Assembly (NCBI GenBank): GCA_023213395.1
Contig: CM041465.1
Span: forward strand, 42,725,741 to 42,789,740
Source of the DNA: Cycas panzhihuaensis
Lineage: Eukaryota > Cycadophyta
Direction of reading: 5' to 3'
Length of the DNA stretch: 64,000 bases
Each line of letters opens with the position of its first letter. Position 1 is the first letter of the stretch. Positions 1-10,329 of the stretch are shown here, one piece after another. The notes under the pieces were generated by a model, which did no database searches, was not told where the DNA came from, and saw only the letters and a list, made by a program, of their open reading frames with translations. The position numbers and the translations under genes were made by a program.

Positions 1-387
1 TTCCTCTGCCTTCTTATCGCTATCACCTAGGTCCTTCGGGCTGTCCTCCACTGGTATACTTCCCTCTGTTAAGATCTCTTGATGTTTTTCATCCACTTTT
101 GGCTTGCCTTCAATCTTCGGGCTAAATAAATCATCTCTGATTGGGGCTGGTGTCAATACCATGCGTTCGCCATGAGTTTGCTCCTCCTGAGGTGTGTGGG
201 CTCCACTTGCCTCAGATCCTTCAACGGACTGTCCCTTAGTCTCGTTGTTTTGTGAACTTAACCTCCTCGCCCTTCTGAGTTTTGCTTCTTTTGACCATCT
301 TAGTGCCCTTTGTCTGCTGGTTTCCTTTTCCTTGGGTGAAGTATCCTTCTGGGGCTCTTCCGACCTTGAAGGCCTCTTAGGTGGCAT
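1..387 (-). CDS. Open frame of a minus-strand gypsy-type element, running off the left edge (partial)
   Basis: Reading the minus strand from an ATG at 387 gives 129 codons without a stop up to base 1, so the 3' end lies outside the window. The protein is very hydrophilic. It starts MPPKRPSRSEEPQKD, is rich in Lys, Glu, Ser and Pro, has an Arg-rich patch (residues about 25-45) and then an acidic tail. I recognise no domain. It lies about 120 bp downstream of a primer binding site and LTR (510-1393, same strand), so its position is that of a leader or gag-proximal ORF of a Ty3/gypsy element. The plus-strand frame over 194-607 is a shadow. Coding status is inferred from position and the uninterrupted frame. 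Confidence 0.5.
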   Translation of the reverse strand, partial: MPPKRPSRSEEPQKDTSPKEKETSRQRALRWSKEAKLRRARRLSSQNNETKGQSVEGSEASGAHTPQEEQTHGERMVLTPAPIRDDLFSPKIEGKPKVDEKHQEILTEGSIPVEDSPKDLGDSDKKAEE

Positions 388-509
388 TGGAAGGTCCCCT
401 GGCTGCTGGTGGCTTAGTTACAGCCCGCCATCACGACGGCAGTTAGGGTCCTCTGCCCTTTACACATACTTCTCTTTGAAACTCCTAGGCCCTTGTCCCT
501 CCTCAGCGG

Positions 510-527
510 ACGTAGGCAACGGAACCA
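510..527 (-). other. Primer binding site of gypsy-type element K
   Basis: On the minus strand TGGTTCCGTTGCC follows the LTR end (CAACA) after one spacer base. The core CCGTTGCC is the one found in tRNA-Asp-type primer sites (TGGCGCCGTTGCC) of plant Tat/Athila gypsy elements. The flanking bases differ, so the exact primer tRNA is uncertain. Confidence 0.55.
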
Positions 528-528
528 A

Positions 529-1393
529 TGTTGACTCTGGGAGGTATCTTATTACACTTATGAGATACCCCTTACACTTGTCAAGGTTACACAGCGCTAT
601 AGTCTAGTTCAGGATACTGTCAACATGGTCATTCACATACATTCCACATACATTCCATATATAATTCACAGAATGGTACATGAGTACGTAAATCAATACA
701 TACTCAAAGAAATCATCATCACAACACCAAGAATACACCAATTTCCACGTAACTCTACCTTTTATTAAGTCAACAGTTCATTTACACAGAGGCTGGAATG
801 CATTCTTGAGCATTCCAAAGAAGATACGATCTTCTGTTATAATGCGTACCCAGATGGTACTTATCATACAATGGTGCTCCAAATGGTCATCATGCATACC
901 GCTTTCGCACCTTTGCGTACCCATGATATCCGGCTCTCACCCTCGAGCACATGACATAGGAATGAATAACTCGTCTCTCATACTGGAATGGTCCTCAAAG
1001 CACCATTAAATATGTCCCTTTGATGCCTTTTGGATGAAAGGTTATGACCCAAAGTCATAACCATACCTTTTTGTCACCAAGGTACCCTTTCACTTTAATC
1101 ATTAGTTATACACTTTAACTAATGTCTTCATTAGGTCCGTACGTCCCGCGTCGTCTGCAGCCTTCCTAGGCTTCCAACGGTCCCATCGCCGTGCGTACCG
1201 CCTGCTCGCTACTAGTACGTATCTGTGGTACGTACCCATTCCAAATGCACGCTGTCATACGCACCTGCATGTTGGTTTTTCCACTGTTTCGCCTCGTGCG
1301 TACCTCCGCGTGGTCCGTACTCGCCTTCCTTTGGTTAATACAAGCTTGTATTCCGTCTTCCTCAAGGCCTATGTGCCACAATATGTCCCAACA
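529..1393 (-). repeat. 5' LTR of gypsy-type element K
   Basis: An 865-bp segment with inverted ends (TGTTG...CAACA on either strand), immediately followed on its downstream (left) side by the primer site at 510-527. The minus-strand start is TGTTGGGACATATT. A TATA-like run lies near 655 on the minus strand. It interrupts another LTR whose homology stops at 1394, so K inserted there. Its partner LTR is outside the window, so the target duplication cannot be tested. Confidence 0.6.
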
Positions 1394-1515
1394 GTTATTA
1401 TATCAAAATTTGGTTAGACACAAGAAGCAAGATGTGATCATTCCATACAAGTTAGGTACCATCCACCAAGATCAGGATACACAACACTGTATACCTTTCG
1501 TCTATTCTTATTTTG

Positions 1516-1548
<33 letters not shown>

Positions 1549-1664
1549 TCTTGGAATTGTCATCCATCGCTTGGTAACTACTTCTAACTTCTTGCCCTAA
1601 CTAATTCCACTTTGTTAACACAACATCTGACATTTACCTACTATTAACAAAATGGGCCCTGACA
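1394..1664 (-). repeat. 3' LTR (first part) of gypsy copy A, cut by element K
   Basis: On the minus strand this begins TGTCAGGGCCCATTTTG. It is colinear with the LTRs at 5219-5628 and 20390-20805: same start, same internal TA microsatellite (about 1525-1548), and same block around a TGGTACnnAACTnGTnTGGAATGA-type motif. Homology stops at 1394 where the LTR of K begins. A G-rich polypurine tract (AAAAAGGGGGAATAGA on the minus strand, 1665-1681) abuts its start, as in the main gypsy element. Confidence 0.65.
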
Positions 1665-1683
1665 TCTATTCCCCCTTTTTAGC

Positions 1684-3229
1684 TTTGAGCGTCTCGCTTA
1701 GAAGGTGTTGCCTGGTCTGGAGCTAAAGATGCGCCTTGAGATGGAATTGGAGATGTTTTCGAATATAGAGGGTCCAACCCTGCTTTGTGTTGCTATTTGC
1801 GATTTTTACGGCTAACTAAATTTACACATTGTAGTATTCTTTCACGATGTCCTTTTTCTTCCTCAAGTTGAGTTGATAAATTTTTGATTTGTTGTTTCGA
1901 ATCTTTGAGTAGTTGCTCATTCTGATAAAGATGTTCTTTTAATGCACTAATGCATTGGATGTGACTGACCTCTCGATTGCACATTTCCTAATTTGCTTTT
2001 AGTAATTGACTGCATTCCCCTTCCTTTTCCTGTAGCAATTCTTTTGTTTCCTACAAGTCCTTTGAGTCCTTTTGTTGTTGATCTTCCATTTTCTGCAACA
2101 ATTCCTTTGTTTCCCGTAAGTCCTTCTGTAACTGATCATAACTATCTATTTTATGATAGTTATCTTCAATCTTCTTCATGAATGATCCTTGAGCTTTTAC
2201 TACTGCTCGATATTCGTCCATTAAACTCACCATGCGTGCATGTTGAGTTTTAATGCTATGTAGATCAATGGAGGTTGTTGCTTCCTATTGCTTCTCTAAT
2301 TCTGGTTCTAGCTTGGGTGAAACATCCACTCCTAATACTCCAAGTAGTTCACATCGTGCTGCTTCATTGTCTACCATAGGAGATGCTGGAATGTTTAGAT
2401 TTGATGCTGCAGCATGGGTGTCTTCATTAATAGGGAGTATAGACTCATTGCCTGTTCTTGCTTCCTTATTCTCCTCTTCGCTCGTGTTGAGATTTGAGTA
2501 ATTTGCAATATAATCCTCGTTAGAGTCATCAGAAGAAGCAGTCGGAGATTCATTTGTTTTGCATACCATCACAACTTTTCATTTCTTTGTTTGTTCTGTT
2601 TTGCCTTCCTTTTGAACTTTCGAACAAATTTTCTTCGATGTGGAAGAGTCATTATGGAATGTAGAGAGCAATAAGATTGTTGGACTTTTTGCTAACCCCG
2701 GTAGATGAAAATTTTCATAGAAAAATCCCAATAAATACTTAGTGAAGTTAAAAACTTGATTGTCCCCCTGTAACGAGTTGATGCAATGATGTCTTCATCT
2801 TTTCCAAGATGAAAGCAAACCGATTGTAAATTGTCCCCTTTATGAGTCCTTGAAGATACAAGGTGGTCCACCAAGGCAACGCGTTACAACATTGCTCTCC
2901 CAGAAGTCTTGTACACATCAGTACTATGATGACCATCACATTTATAGTCTTTAGATGTGTCATTGGAATGCCTTGTCCCCCATGCTTAGTATGAAATTAT
3001 CTTCTGCATATTGTTTGAATGATTTGGTCTTTCATTGTAGCCATTAAATTTCTTGATTTCTTCACTTCCTATCCTATCATTAGAAATCCTGTTAATCTTG
3101 CCACGTCTTCTAGCTCCATTCTTATCATTCTACTATTAACTGTCAGCACACGATCTATGGAATTATAACCTTGCAGTACATCTTGCAATCTTTTAGAATT
3201 TTTCAAAAAGATCAGAAATGAGTTAACAT
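1684..3229 (-). pseudogene. Extra 3' reading frame of gypsy copy A (helical domain plus coiled coil), degenerate
   Basis: The minus strand encodes pieces matching, in the same order, the frame at 19001-20322. They are a hydrophobic, Cys- and Trp-containing segment (2963-2748, with LMCTRLLGEQCCNALPWWT), an acidic Ser-rich linker (2572-2285), a heptad-rich segment (2233-2051, with SYDQLQKDLRETKELL) and a second coiled-coil segment (1984-1793). Segments from 2572 to 1793 share one frame, with stops between them; a frameshift lies between 2748 and 2572. The N-terminal part is lost: the frame joins directly to 68 bp of LTR tip at 3230. It ends in a G-rich polypurine tract and LTR. Function unknown; it is not pol. 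Confidence 0.6.
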
Positions 3230-4550
3230 TTAACATCCCCCTTTGTTAATACAACGTTCGACATTTACCTGTTATGAACAAAATGGGTCCCAACAAGGGT
3301 TCTAGAAGAGTCCTTCAGATTCTAACTTATACATAAAAATTGAAGGGACATCCACCTTAATAGTTGTGTTGTATGTAGATGATCTGATCTACACAGGCGA
3401 TAGTAGACAAATGATTACAGAGTTAAGAAAGAATATGTGTTTAGAGTTTGGAATAATAGACTTTAGATAGATGCACTACTTTATTGGTGTTGAAGTTTGA
3501 GAAAGTAACAATGGCATTCATATGACTTAGTCTAAATATGCTATGGATAACCTGAAAAAGTTTAATATGGGTAGATGTAATCCCATTCTGATTCCTATAG
3601 AAGTTGTAATTAAAATAAGTAAATTTGAGGGTTTTGCCTTAGTTGATGCAACATTGTATCATCAACTAATAGGGGACCTTGTTTATTTAACAACACCACG
3701 ACTAGACATAGCCTTTGCAGCTTGTCTAATTTCCAGGTATATGTTTAATGCAAAGGAACAACATTGAAAGGTAGCAAAAAGAATCTTATAGTATATCAAA
3801 GGGATGATAAAGTTTGGACTCCATTACATAGTAGTAGGAGAATGTAGACTATAAGGATGTGCAAATGCAGATTGGGCAATACATCTTGAGTTAACATCCC
3901 CCTTTTTTAACACAACATCCGACATTTATCTATTATTAAAAAATTGGGTCCCAACAAGGTTTCCAAAAGTCCTTCAGATTCTAACTTATACATAAAAATT
4001 AAAGGGACATCCATCGTAATAGCTTTGTTGTATGTAGATGATCTGATCTACACAGGCGATAGTAGACAAATGATTATAGAGTTAAGAAAGAATATGTGTT
4101 TAGAGTTTGAAATAACTGACTTTAGATAGATGCAATACTTTCTTGGTGTTGAAGTTTGAGAAAGTAACAATTGCGTTCACATGACTTAGTCTAAATATGC
4201 TATGGATAACCTGAAAAAGTTTAATATGGGTAGATGCAATCCCATTCTGATTCCTATAGAAGTTGGAATTAAAATAAGTAAATTTGAAGGTTCTGCCTTA
4301 GTTGATGCAACATTGTATCGTCAACTAATAGGGGACCTTATTTACTTAACAACACTACGACTAGACATAGCCTTTGCAGTTGGTCTAGTTTCTAGGTATA
4401 TGTTTAATGCAAAGGAACAACATTGAAAGGTAGCAAAAAGAATCCTACAGTACATCAAAGGGATGATAAAGTTTGGACTCCATTACATAGTAGTAGGAGA
4501 ACGTAGACTATAGGGATGTGCAAATGCAGATTGGGCTAGAGACATAGATG
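3226..4550 (+). repeat. Tandem duplication, unit about 660 bp
   Basis: Unit 1 (about 3226-3886) and unit 2 (about 3887-4550) match closely at an offset of 659-661 bp. For example, the frames starting at 3543 and 4202 differ at only a few residues. Each unit contains the reverse-oriented gypsy LTR tip followed by copia RT and RNase H sequence. The duplication is therefore younger than the gypsy insertion. The junction near 3886 falls at GAGTTAACAT, a string also present at the unit start. Confidence 0.8.
3230..3298 (-). repeat. 5' LTR tip of gypsy copy A
   Basis: On the minus strand this reads TGTTGGGACCCATTTTGTT and resembles the first about 68 bp of the LTR at 1394-1664. It is followed at once by internal coding sequence, so the rest of the LTR, gag and pol are deleted. 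A second copy of this tip lies at about 3890-3955 because the region was later tandemly duplicated. Confidence 0.55.
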
Positions 4551-5213
4551 ATAGGAGGTCAACTTCAGGCTACATGTTCAACATTGCTACAACAATGACA
4601 ACATGGTACACTAAGAAATGGCCGACTATAGTTGGTTTATTTTCTAGGTATATGTCTAGTCCAAAGGAAGGACATTAGATGGTAGCAAAAATAATCTTGT
4701 AGTACATCAAAGGAATGATAGAGTTTTGACTCCATTACACAGTGGCAAGAGAATGTAGGCTACAAGGATATATAAATGCAGATTGGGCTAGAGACATAGA
4801 AGACAGGAGGTCAACTTCAAGCTACATGTTCAACATTGGTACAACAATGATAACATGGTACACTAAGAAATAACCGATGGTTTCTTTACTTGCTGCGGAG
4901 GTGGAATACAAGGCAACAGAAGCAACAACACATAAAGCAGTGTGGCCTAGGCATATATTTGAAGACGTACATTAGTAATAAGAAGGACTAACTTTGATAT
5001 GGTGCGACAATCAAAGTACGATCCAAATGATAAAGAATCTAGTTCTACACAACATAACCAAGCATATTGAGATGAAATATGATTACATCAGAGAATTAGT
5101 ACACTATGGCAACATTGAGTTGCTTCATTACAACATTGAAGATCACGTTCCAGATATTTTTACAAAGGCCTTGCAAGAATTAAACATTGTAAATTCATAG
5201 ATATCTTTGGTGT
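3299..5213 (+). pseudogene. Copia element J: RT C-terminal part and RNase H, partly duplicated
   Basis: Copia-type reverse transcriptase and RNase H remnants. Visible pieces are SPSDSNLYIK followed by the catalytic LYVDDL motif (near 3365 and again near 4027), YFLGVEV, QSKYAMDNLKKFNM, the LYRQLIGDLIYLT motif, and the RNase H tail (WCDNQSTIQM...TKHIEMKYDYIRE...DIFTKAL, 4994-5200). Several in-frame stops are present. Two internal duplications (see 3226-4550 and 4380-4880) repeat parts of the gene. Upstream gag, protease and integrase are missing because gypsy copy A interrupts the left side. The main gypsy LTR starts a few bases past the RNase H end. Confidence 0.8.
4380..4880 (+). repeat. Second, shorter tandem duplication (about 250 bp) in RNase H
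   Basis: The stretch 4380-4628 (TTCTAGGTATATG through the AACATGGTACACTAAGAAAT motif) recurs at about 4632-4880, offset 252 bp, with more divergence than the 660-bp repeat. It repeats the RNase H start (ADWARDIDDRRSTSGYMFN). Confidence 0.7.
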
Positions 5214-5218
5214 ACATG

Positions 5219-5316
5219 TGTTGAGGCACATTTTGTTATGATTATCAGATATTCTACTAACAAAAGGGATTAGTTGAGTCAAGTAGTTGGAAGTTGTCAC
5301 AAAGTGTTGTTTTCAA

Positions 5317-5358
<42 letters not shown>

Positions 5359-5628
5359 AAAGTAGATAGGGGCATGCGATATTGCACATCCTTACACTAG
5401 CGGACGATACAAAACTAGTGTGGAATGACCATCTCTTATTCTGTTGCACATGATCTTGGTGTTGTAACTAGTTTTGATATAGTATAGCAAGGATACCGAT
5501 TTACATGCTTCCTGTAATTACTTTTGGTGTGGAATATCGTACATATGATGTTACTGAGTTGATGTTACCATGTTGTGAATATTATTATCTTTCTCTTCCT
5601 TGGAGAACTTGTGAATGCTAAATCAACA
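5219..5628 (+). repeat. 5' LTR of the main gypsy element
   Basis: 410 bp from TGTTGAGGCACATTTTG to ...CTAAATCAACA. It matches 20390-20805 along its length. It contains an (AT)n microsatellite at about 5321-5355; the 3' copy has (TA)n followed by (GA)n in the same place. Confidence 0.85.
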
Positions 5629-5630
5629 TT

Positions 5631-5648
5631 TGGCATCGTTGCTGATCT
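5631..5648 (+). other. Primer binding site of the main gypsy element
   Basis: TGGCATCGTTGCTGATC lies two bases after the LTR end. Compared with the tRNA-Asp complement (TGGCGCCGTTGCCGGGG) it keeps TGGC, CGTTGC and a G, so it is probably a decayed tRNA-Asp-type site. Confidence 0.5.
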
Positions 5649-6322
5649 AGGATTGAGGCAAGATGGAGTAAGGCATTGATAAGAAGTTAGGTACATATGA
5701 TGATCTAGAATTGGTATAGAAACCAAACACTATTAGGAGAATTGATATAGGTGCAGTTCACTGATGTAGATCTTAGGATTATTAATGAATTGAAATCTTT
5801 CTTACTACGACAAGGTATTATCATATATTATCTCGATAATATCATAGTCCAGGAGCCAGTAATCCTTGCCAACATTTTGGACCATGTTCGGTCCTAATGC
5901 TTAGTTCTGAATAATCGATGTATGTTTTTAAGCATACGAAGGAGACAGACCGACAATTGCAAGTAATAAGATCTACTCAAATATGTACGTTGAGACAATA
6001 CGGGTCCAAGACAACAACACAAATTGATTGGTCGATAATAAATCGAGTGCAACAAGTGTGGCGAACCTGGGATCAACAACATGGGCCTAACCCAGATTTA
6101 AAAGATATTGAGGAAGCGTTTGCCCACTTAAACCTATAGGAGTGAAAGTAATCCTCAATGAATAAAGCTACGCAAGAACAAGAACACACAGGCCTTAAAC
6201 AAAAATGGGCCCTATTCGGGAAATATTATGAACGAAAAAGAAAGAATCAAAAGAATGACTTTAGACAATGAAGGCTACCACAACTAAGGCACACAAGATC
6301 TCTAGTTAAACTATTGATATAA
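5649..6322 (+). other. Gypsy leader with a small unassigned ORF
   Basis: Untranslated-type leader between PBS and gag. It contains a 73-codon frame at 5918-6139 (MYVFKHTKETDRQLQ...IEEAFAHLNL) with no recognised domain; overlapping minus-strand frames are shadows. The 73-aa frame could be a leader ORF or chance; nothing else is supported here. Confidence 0.35.
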
Positions 6323-7260
6323 ATGATGGCGACATCCAAGGGTACAAAGCAGAAATTACCAACATTTAATGGTAAAGTAGATGAAGATCCAACCTGACAT
6401 TGTAACATGTGTGAAACAATATGGATGGCAAACGGTGAGACGGATAAAGATCATTGGTTGCAAGCATTTCTGGCAACTTTACGAGATATTGCGAATGACT
6501 AGTTTAATGAATTTAGCAAAGGACATTTTTATAAAATGGACCGACTTATGCGAAGCCTTTGAGAAGGAATTTAGAATTTTGCAAGATGATAGCGAAGTGG
6601 TGGATCAAGTATACAATCTTAAACAAGAAGCCAAGGAGATAGTTAGAAGCTATAATATTAAATTGAAAAGCCTAATCAAGAAGTTGGAAAGTGAAGTAAC
6701 TGATAGGTTAAGAAAAAGATGGTTTTTAGAAAGGTTACTTCCAAGATATCAAATAAAACTTCGAGTAGTTCTCCCTACATCATACCAAGAGGCGATTGAA
6801 CGGGCAATGAGTCTTGAAATCGTGAACAAAGCAAAAGCTTGCCATCAGGATAAAATCATGGAAGTAGAAGCTAAAGACGAATCTTCTATTGAAGCATTAA
6901 GAGAAGATTTGATGGGAATGATGAAAGATGTCACACAACACCAACCAAAAGAATGATGACAAATATGGTGCATCAAGTATAAGACAGAAGGACATATGTA
7001 GTTAGAATGTCTGCAAAGCCAACTTTTTAAGTACTATCATATCTGCAAAATGAATAACCATGATATAGATGAATGTGGTTTCAATATACATGCACATAGA
7101 CAACAAGAATGAGAGGTGTTCACAAGTCAAGAAACCAATAGACCTTCTTTTGGATGAGGATGTGGATGAGGCTAACCAATTCCACGAGACAGTCAAGGGC
7201 AGCCTATGTTTTAGTGTTTTCAGTGCAAATTATGGGGACATTTTAGTAGAAATTGTCCCA
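6323..7260 (+). pseudogene. Gypsy gag (capsid and zinc knuckles), frameshifted
   Basis: Starts at tandem ATGs (6323 and 6326). The N-terminal frame reads KLPTFNGKVDEDP and, after a stop, HWLQAFLATLRDIA; it then shifts to the frame 6381-6956. That frame carries the Retrotrans_gag core (WTDLCEAFEKEF, VVDQVYNLKQEAKE, LLPRYQIKLRVVLP, SYQEAIERAMSLE). Downstream two zinc-knuckle-like motifs follow after stops; the clearer is CFQCKLWGHFSRNC at 7215-7256, a correct CX2CX4HX4C. In an intact element this protein would form the cytoplasmic particle and package RNA. The copy cannot make full-length gag, given at least one frameshift and several stops. Confidence 0.8.
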
Positions 7261-7810
7261 ACTTGGAAAACACTATTGCTTTTAACATTATGTTGATGGT
7301 GTGGACTTGGTGACCACGATGACGATCATTGTCTGTAGCAACAAAATAAGCCTGTGAACCTTGTAAATGTTGAATCTACTGAGGATAAGAATGTTGCTCA
7401 GACTCTTACCAACATATGCGATGTATATAAGAAGAAGTAAGGAACAAGAATATCTTGACCCTTTGGAAGAAAAAGAGCGCCTTCAATAAGGCAAAGATTT
7501 AGTACAATCAATACAAGGGCAAGAGCAAAACATATCAATGGTTCCAACATTTGCGCAACAAGACAAACTACCACAATCATCGCAATTACCAAAGTTGACT
7601 ACAGTTTCATCAGAAGGTAATGAAGCCACTACTATGTTAATTGATCAACTTCTACAAATTGATATATCTGTGAAAATTTTGACATTACTTCGACATGATC
7701 CATCATTTCTATAAATACTGGAAGAACATGTACAACAAACAAAAAGAAAACAAAGAGAGTTTTCCCAAGTAGGGACAAAATAAAAAGTAATTGTTACAAA
7801 AGACCCTCAT

Positions 7811-8240
7811 ATGCAATGCATCAATCAAAACATTCCTAGTGTATACAATTCTCAAATGGAATGTCATGTACGATCTCTAAGAGTAGATCAAGGGATAATG
7901 GTCTCAATGACATTATTAGGAGATGTCTTAGATAACATAGTGATAGACGAGGGTGCTGGAGTCAATACTATACCAATAACTACTTGGCAAAAGATTGGTA
8001 GGCCCACACTGGGGTTGCTTACATTTTGTTTATGATTAGTTAATCAACATGGTGTATAACTACTAGGAATGATGTTAGCTCAAAAGATTCACATTAGAAA
8101 GTAAGCATTTGTTGCGGATTTTGTTGTTATCCCAATGATTGATGAAATGCCTCTAGCATATGATGCACTTCTAGGGTGACCTTGGTTGCGTGCTACACAT
8201 GGACTCTAGAATTGGGGATGTAATACATTCGTAATTAAGC
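7811..8240 (+). pseudogene. Gypsy aspartic protease region, decayed
   Basis: The frame 7811-8035 includes the flap-side and active-site region (LGDVLDNIVIDEGAGVNTIP, then TWQKIGRPTLGL). The usual catalytic triad D-S/T-G reads D-E-G here, so the enzyme would probably be inactive. A later segment (about 8130-8210) recalls the C-terminal half of retropepsins (YDALLG-like, followed by WLRATH) in another reading frame with stops. It sits between gag and RT as expected for gypsy. About 500 bp between this and the RT start holds only a weak frame (8385-8606), probably the protease-RT linker. Confidence 0.6.
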
Positions 8241-8756
8241 AAAAAGGAAAAAAATTATTAATAAATTTAAATCATCATACTATAAGTGAAGAAATAACAC
8301 ATTCTAGTTCCTCCTTCAATGAAGAAAATGATGATGAATATGCTAATGACATCAAGGAGGATCAACATCCCCTGAGTACAATATTTGATAACAATAATAT
8401 ATGGGAACCAATTAAAGGTATTTTGTATTTGGGTTTGTGTTCAAGAAGATGAAGTGGAATCAAATAGTGGGTTGTTTCATTGGCAACAACAAGAATATAA
8501 AATATTTTCACCATCATGTTACTTAGTTGATGTAGAAACATTAAACAATAAAAATGCTTACCAGATAGAAGATACATATAACCATAAACATGAATACCCG
8601 AACTAATTTTTCGAAAATTTTAAAGGAAACCAACCAACACTTCAGAAGCCTGCGTACAATTTTGATAAGGAGCAAATTTTTTATGATGAAGCACCACAAC
8701 AACCAATTAATTTAGGAACTGAACAAAACATACAGACAATAATGATGAGCAATAAA

Positions 8757-9030
8757 TAGGAATTGGCATTAATAGCAACAGCCACAAAAATTTTCTTACA
8801 ATACAAGGATGTTTTTGCCTGGGCCTATAACAACTTGAAAGGGATACTGAGAGAACTGTGAACATAAGATTGAACTAATACCAGGATTTAAACTGGTGAA
8901 ACATTGACCTTATCGAATGAATCCTAAATATGCAGAGCAAGTGGATATAGAGATTAGGAAAATGTTAGATGCTAGAATTATATTTAAGGTAGAAACAAGC
9001 GAGTGGGTTTCACCAACTGTGGTTGTTTCT
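8757..9030 (+). pseudogene. Gypsy reverse transcriptase, N-terminal part (split by nested copia)
   Basis: Reads YKDVFAWAYNNLKGI, then after one stop and a short gap HKIELIPGFKLVKH, NPKYAEQVDIEIRKMLDARII and SEWVSPTVVVS. These are the standard N-terminal blocks of gypsy RT. The frame is cut exactly at the TTTCT target duplication of the nested element 9031-12178 and resumes at 12179-12183 with SKKNGKLCICVDFRKLN. This shows that the nested element inserted into a formerly continuous pol gene. Confidence 0.8.
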
Positions 9031-9253
9031 TGTTGGAAAATAGAATCTGCAATAAGATAATTCACAAATAGAACAAACACCTCTAGAATCGAACGGTACC
9101 CTTAAGGTACCTCCATTGTATTAACAAAACATCATTACAATGTCATACAATATGATACACTATGTTGTGTATTTATAATACATGCCAATATAGTGAGAGT
9201 GGAATCCACTTGCATGTGGGACAAAACAAATGTGCATTACTAATATTCCAACA
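9031..9253 (-). repeat. 3' LTR of the nested gag-only copia
   Basis: TGTTGGAAAATAG...TTCCAACA, 223 bp, near-identical to 11956-12178. It is followed by CTCCCCCTTAATGCAC, which is the polypurine tract on the minus strand. Confidence 0.85.
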
Positions 9254-9257
9254 CTCC

Positions 9258-10275
9258 CCCTTAATGCACATTTAGGTCATTTGTATTTGCAACGCCTTGT
9301 CCTTGGAAATGTCTTGAAGATGATGTCTTCAACTTGATCCTTGTCTTCAATCTTGTAGTAATGACTTTGTTATAGAATGATGTCTTCATCTTGATTTCCG
9401 TCTTTAGTTCTGTACTGATGCTTTTGTAAGATGATATTCTCAGCTTGATTTCCATCTTCAATCTTGTAGTGTTGATGATGATGTAGCTGCTCTAGCAAGT
9501 GCAAATCCTGATTCTTCATTGTGGCTGGTCTAGTCTGATTTTGATGAAGATCCTGTAAGTAACCATCTTCAAACACAACTTGCTTCTCATCATTATCCTG
9601 TATAAGTTCTTGATCACCATGTACAACAGTGATTTCTTCAACCTTTGGAGCGGAATCTTGATCAACTTGCATATTCTTTGAAATTGAATCAATGTTCAAA
9701 GTAGGAGCATCATTTAGACTTGAATCAATACAAGACTCATCTTTTATGGGATCATCAGATTCACATTCAATTTCTCTTGAAATAATAGTGTCATCTAAAT
9801 AAACCTTTATTGGTTCATCACTTTCAACGTCTTCATCAGTAGTTATAGTCTCGTCAATACATTCAACCATCGTTTCTTTACATTCAATAGAAATTTCATT
9901 AGTACGCATACATTCTTCATCTTGACATGTCGTTTCATCAGTGATGATGATATTTTCTTCATTCATTGTACCTGTACCATAACCATAATCGACCTTAATT
10001 GTCTTTGCAATCATTCATTGTGTCTTTTCAGGAGTTTGTTCAAATACTTCCCTTAGAAAATCCCAAGCTTCTTTAGCAATACTTGCATGTAGAATCATAG
10101 GAATGACAAAATGGTATTCAGAAGGAAGATCGGCCTCGTTGAATGCAGCACAAATCATAATGAATGCCTTCCTGTCTTTCTTCTCAAGCATTTTCTTTTC
10201 TTCTTCATCCTTAGGGATATCATATCCATTAGTAACAATCTTCCACAAACCTCTAGCTCTGAAAAAACATCTCAT
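9258..10275 (-). pseudogene. Copia gag fragment joined in frame to an acidic repeat-tailed ORF by one TGA
   Basis: The minus strand 10275-10015 encodes an 86-aa copia gag segment (LWKIVTNGYDIPKDEEEKK, KKDRKAFIMICAAFNE, SIAKEAWDFLREVFE), typical of the UBN2-type gag N-terminal half. A TGA at 10015-10017 is followed directly, in the same frame, by an ATG and 214 codons (10014-9370). That part is strongly acidic (many Glu/Asp/Ile/Thr, e.g. CIDETITTDEDVESDEPIK). It ends in Gln/His-rich and degenerate repeats of a YKIEDGNQ-like unit, three counting the part beyond the next stop. No zinc knuckle or pol follows. The acidic domain is unrecognised. The TGA could be decay or a translational gate; I cannot decide. 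Confidence 0.6.
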
Positions 10276-10329
10276 TTTAATTGTCCAAAAGTAGTCTTCT
10301 CCATTACACTTAGGTATCGAAAGAAATGA

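Noticed and set aside
194-607. 137-codon plus-strand frame
   Set aside because: It lies opposite the charged minus-strand frame (1-387) and runs into the LTR; it looks like a shadow.
3299-5213. Treating the copia J pieces as three separate elements
   Set aside because: Offsets of 659-661 and 252 bp with colinear content show tandem duplication of one remnant.
10103-10329. Plus-strand frames opposite the nested copia gag
   Set aside because: Antisense shadows of the minus-strand gag frame.
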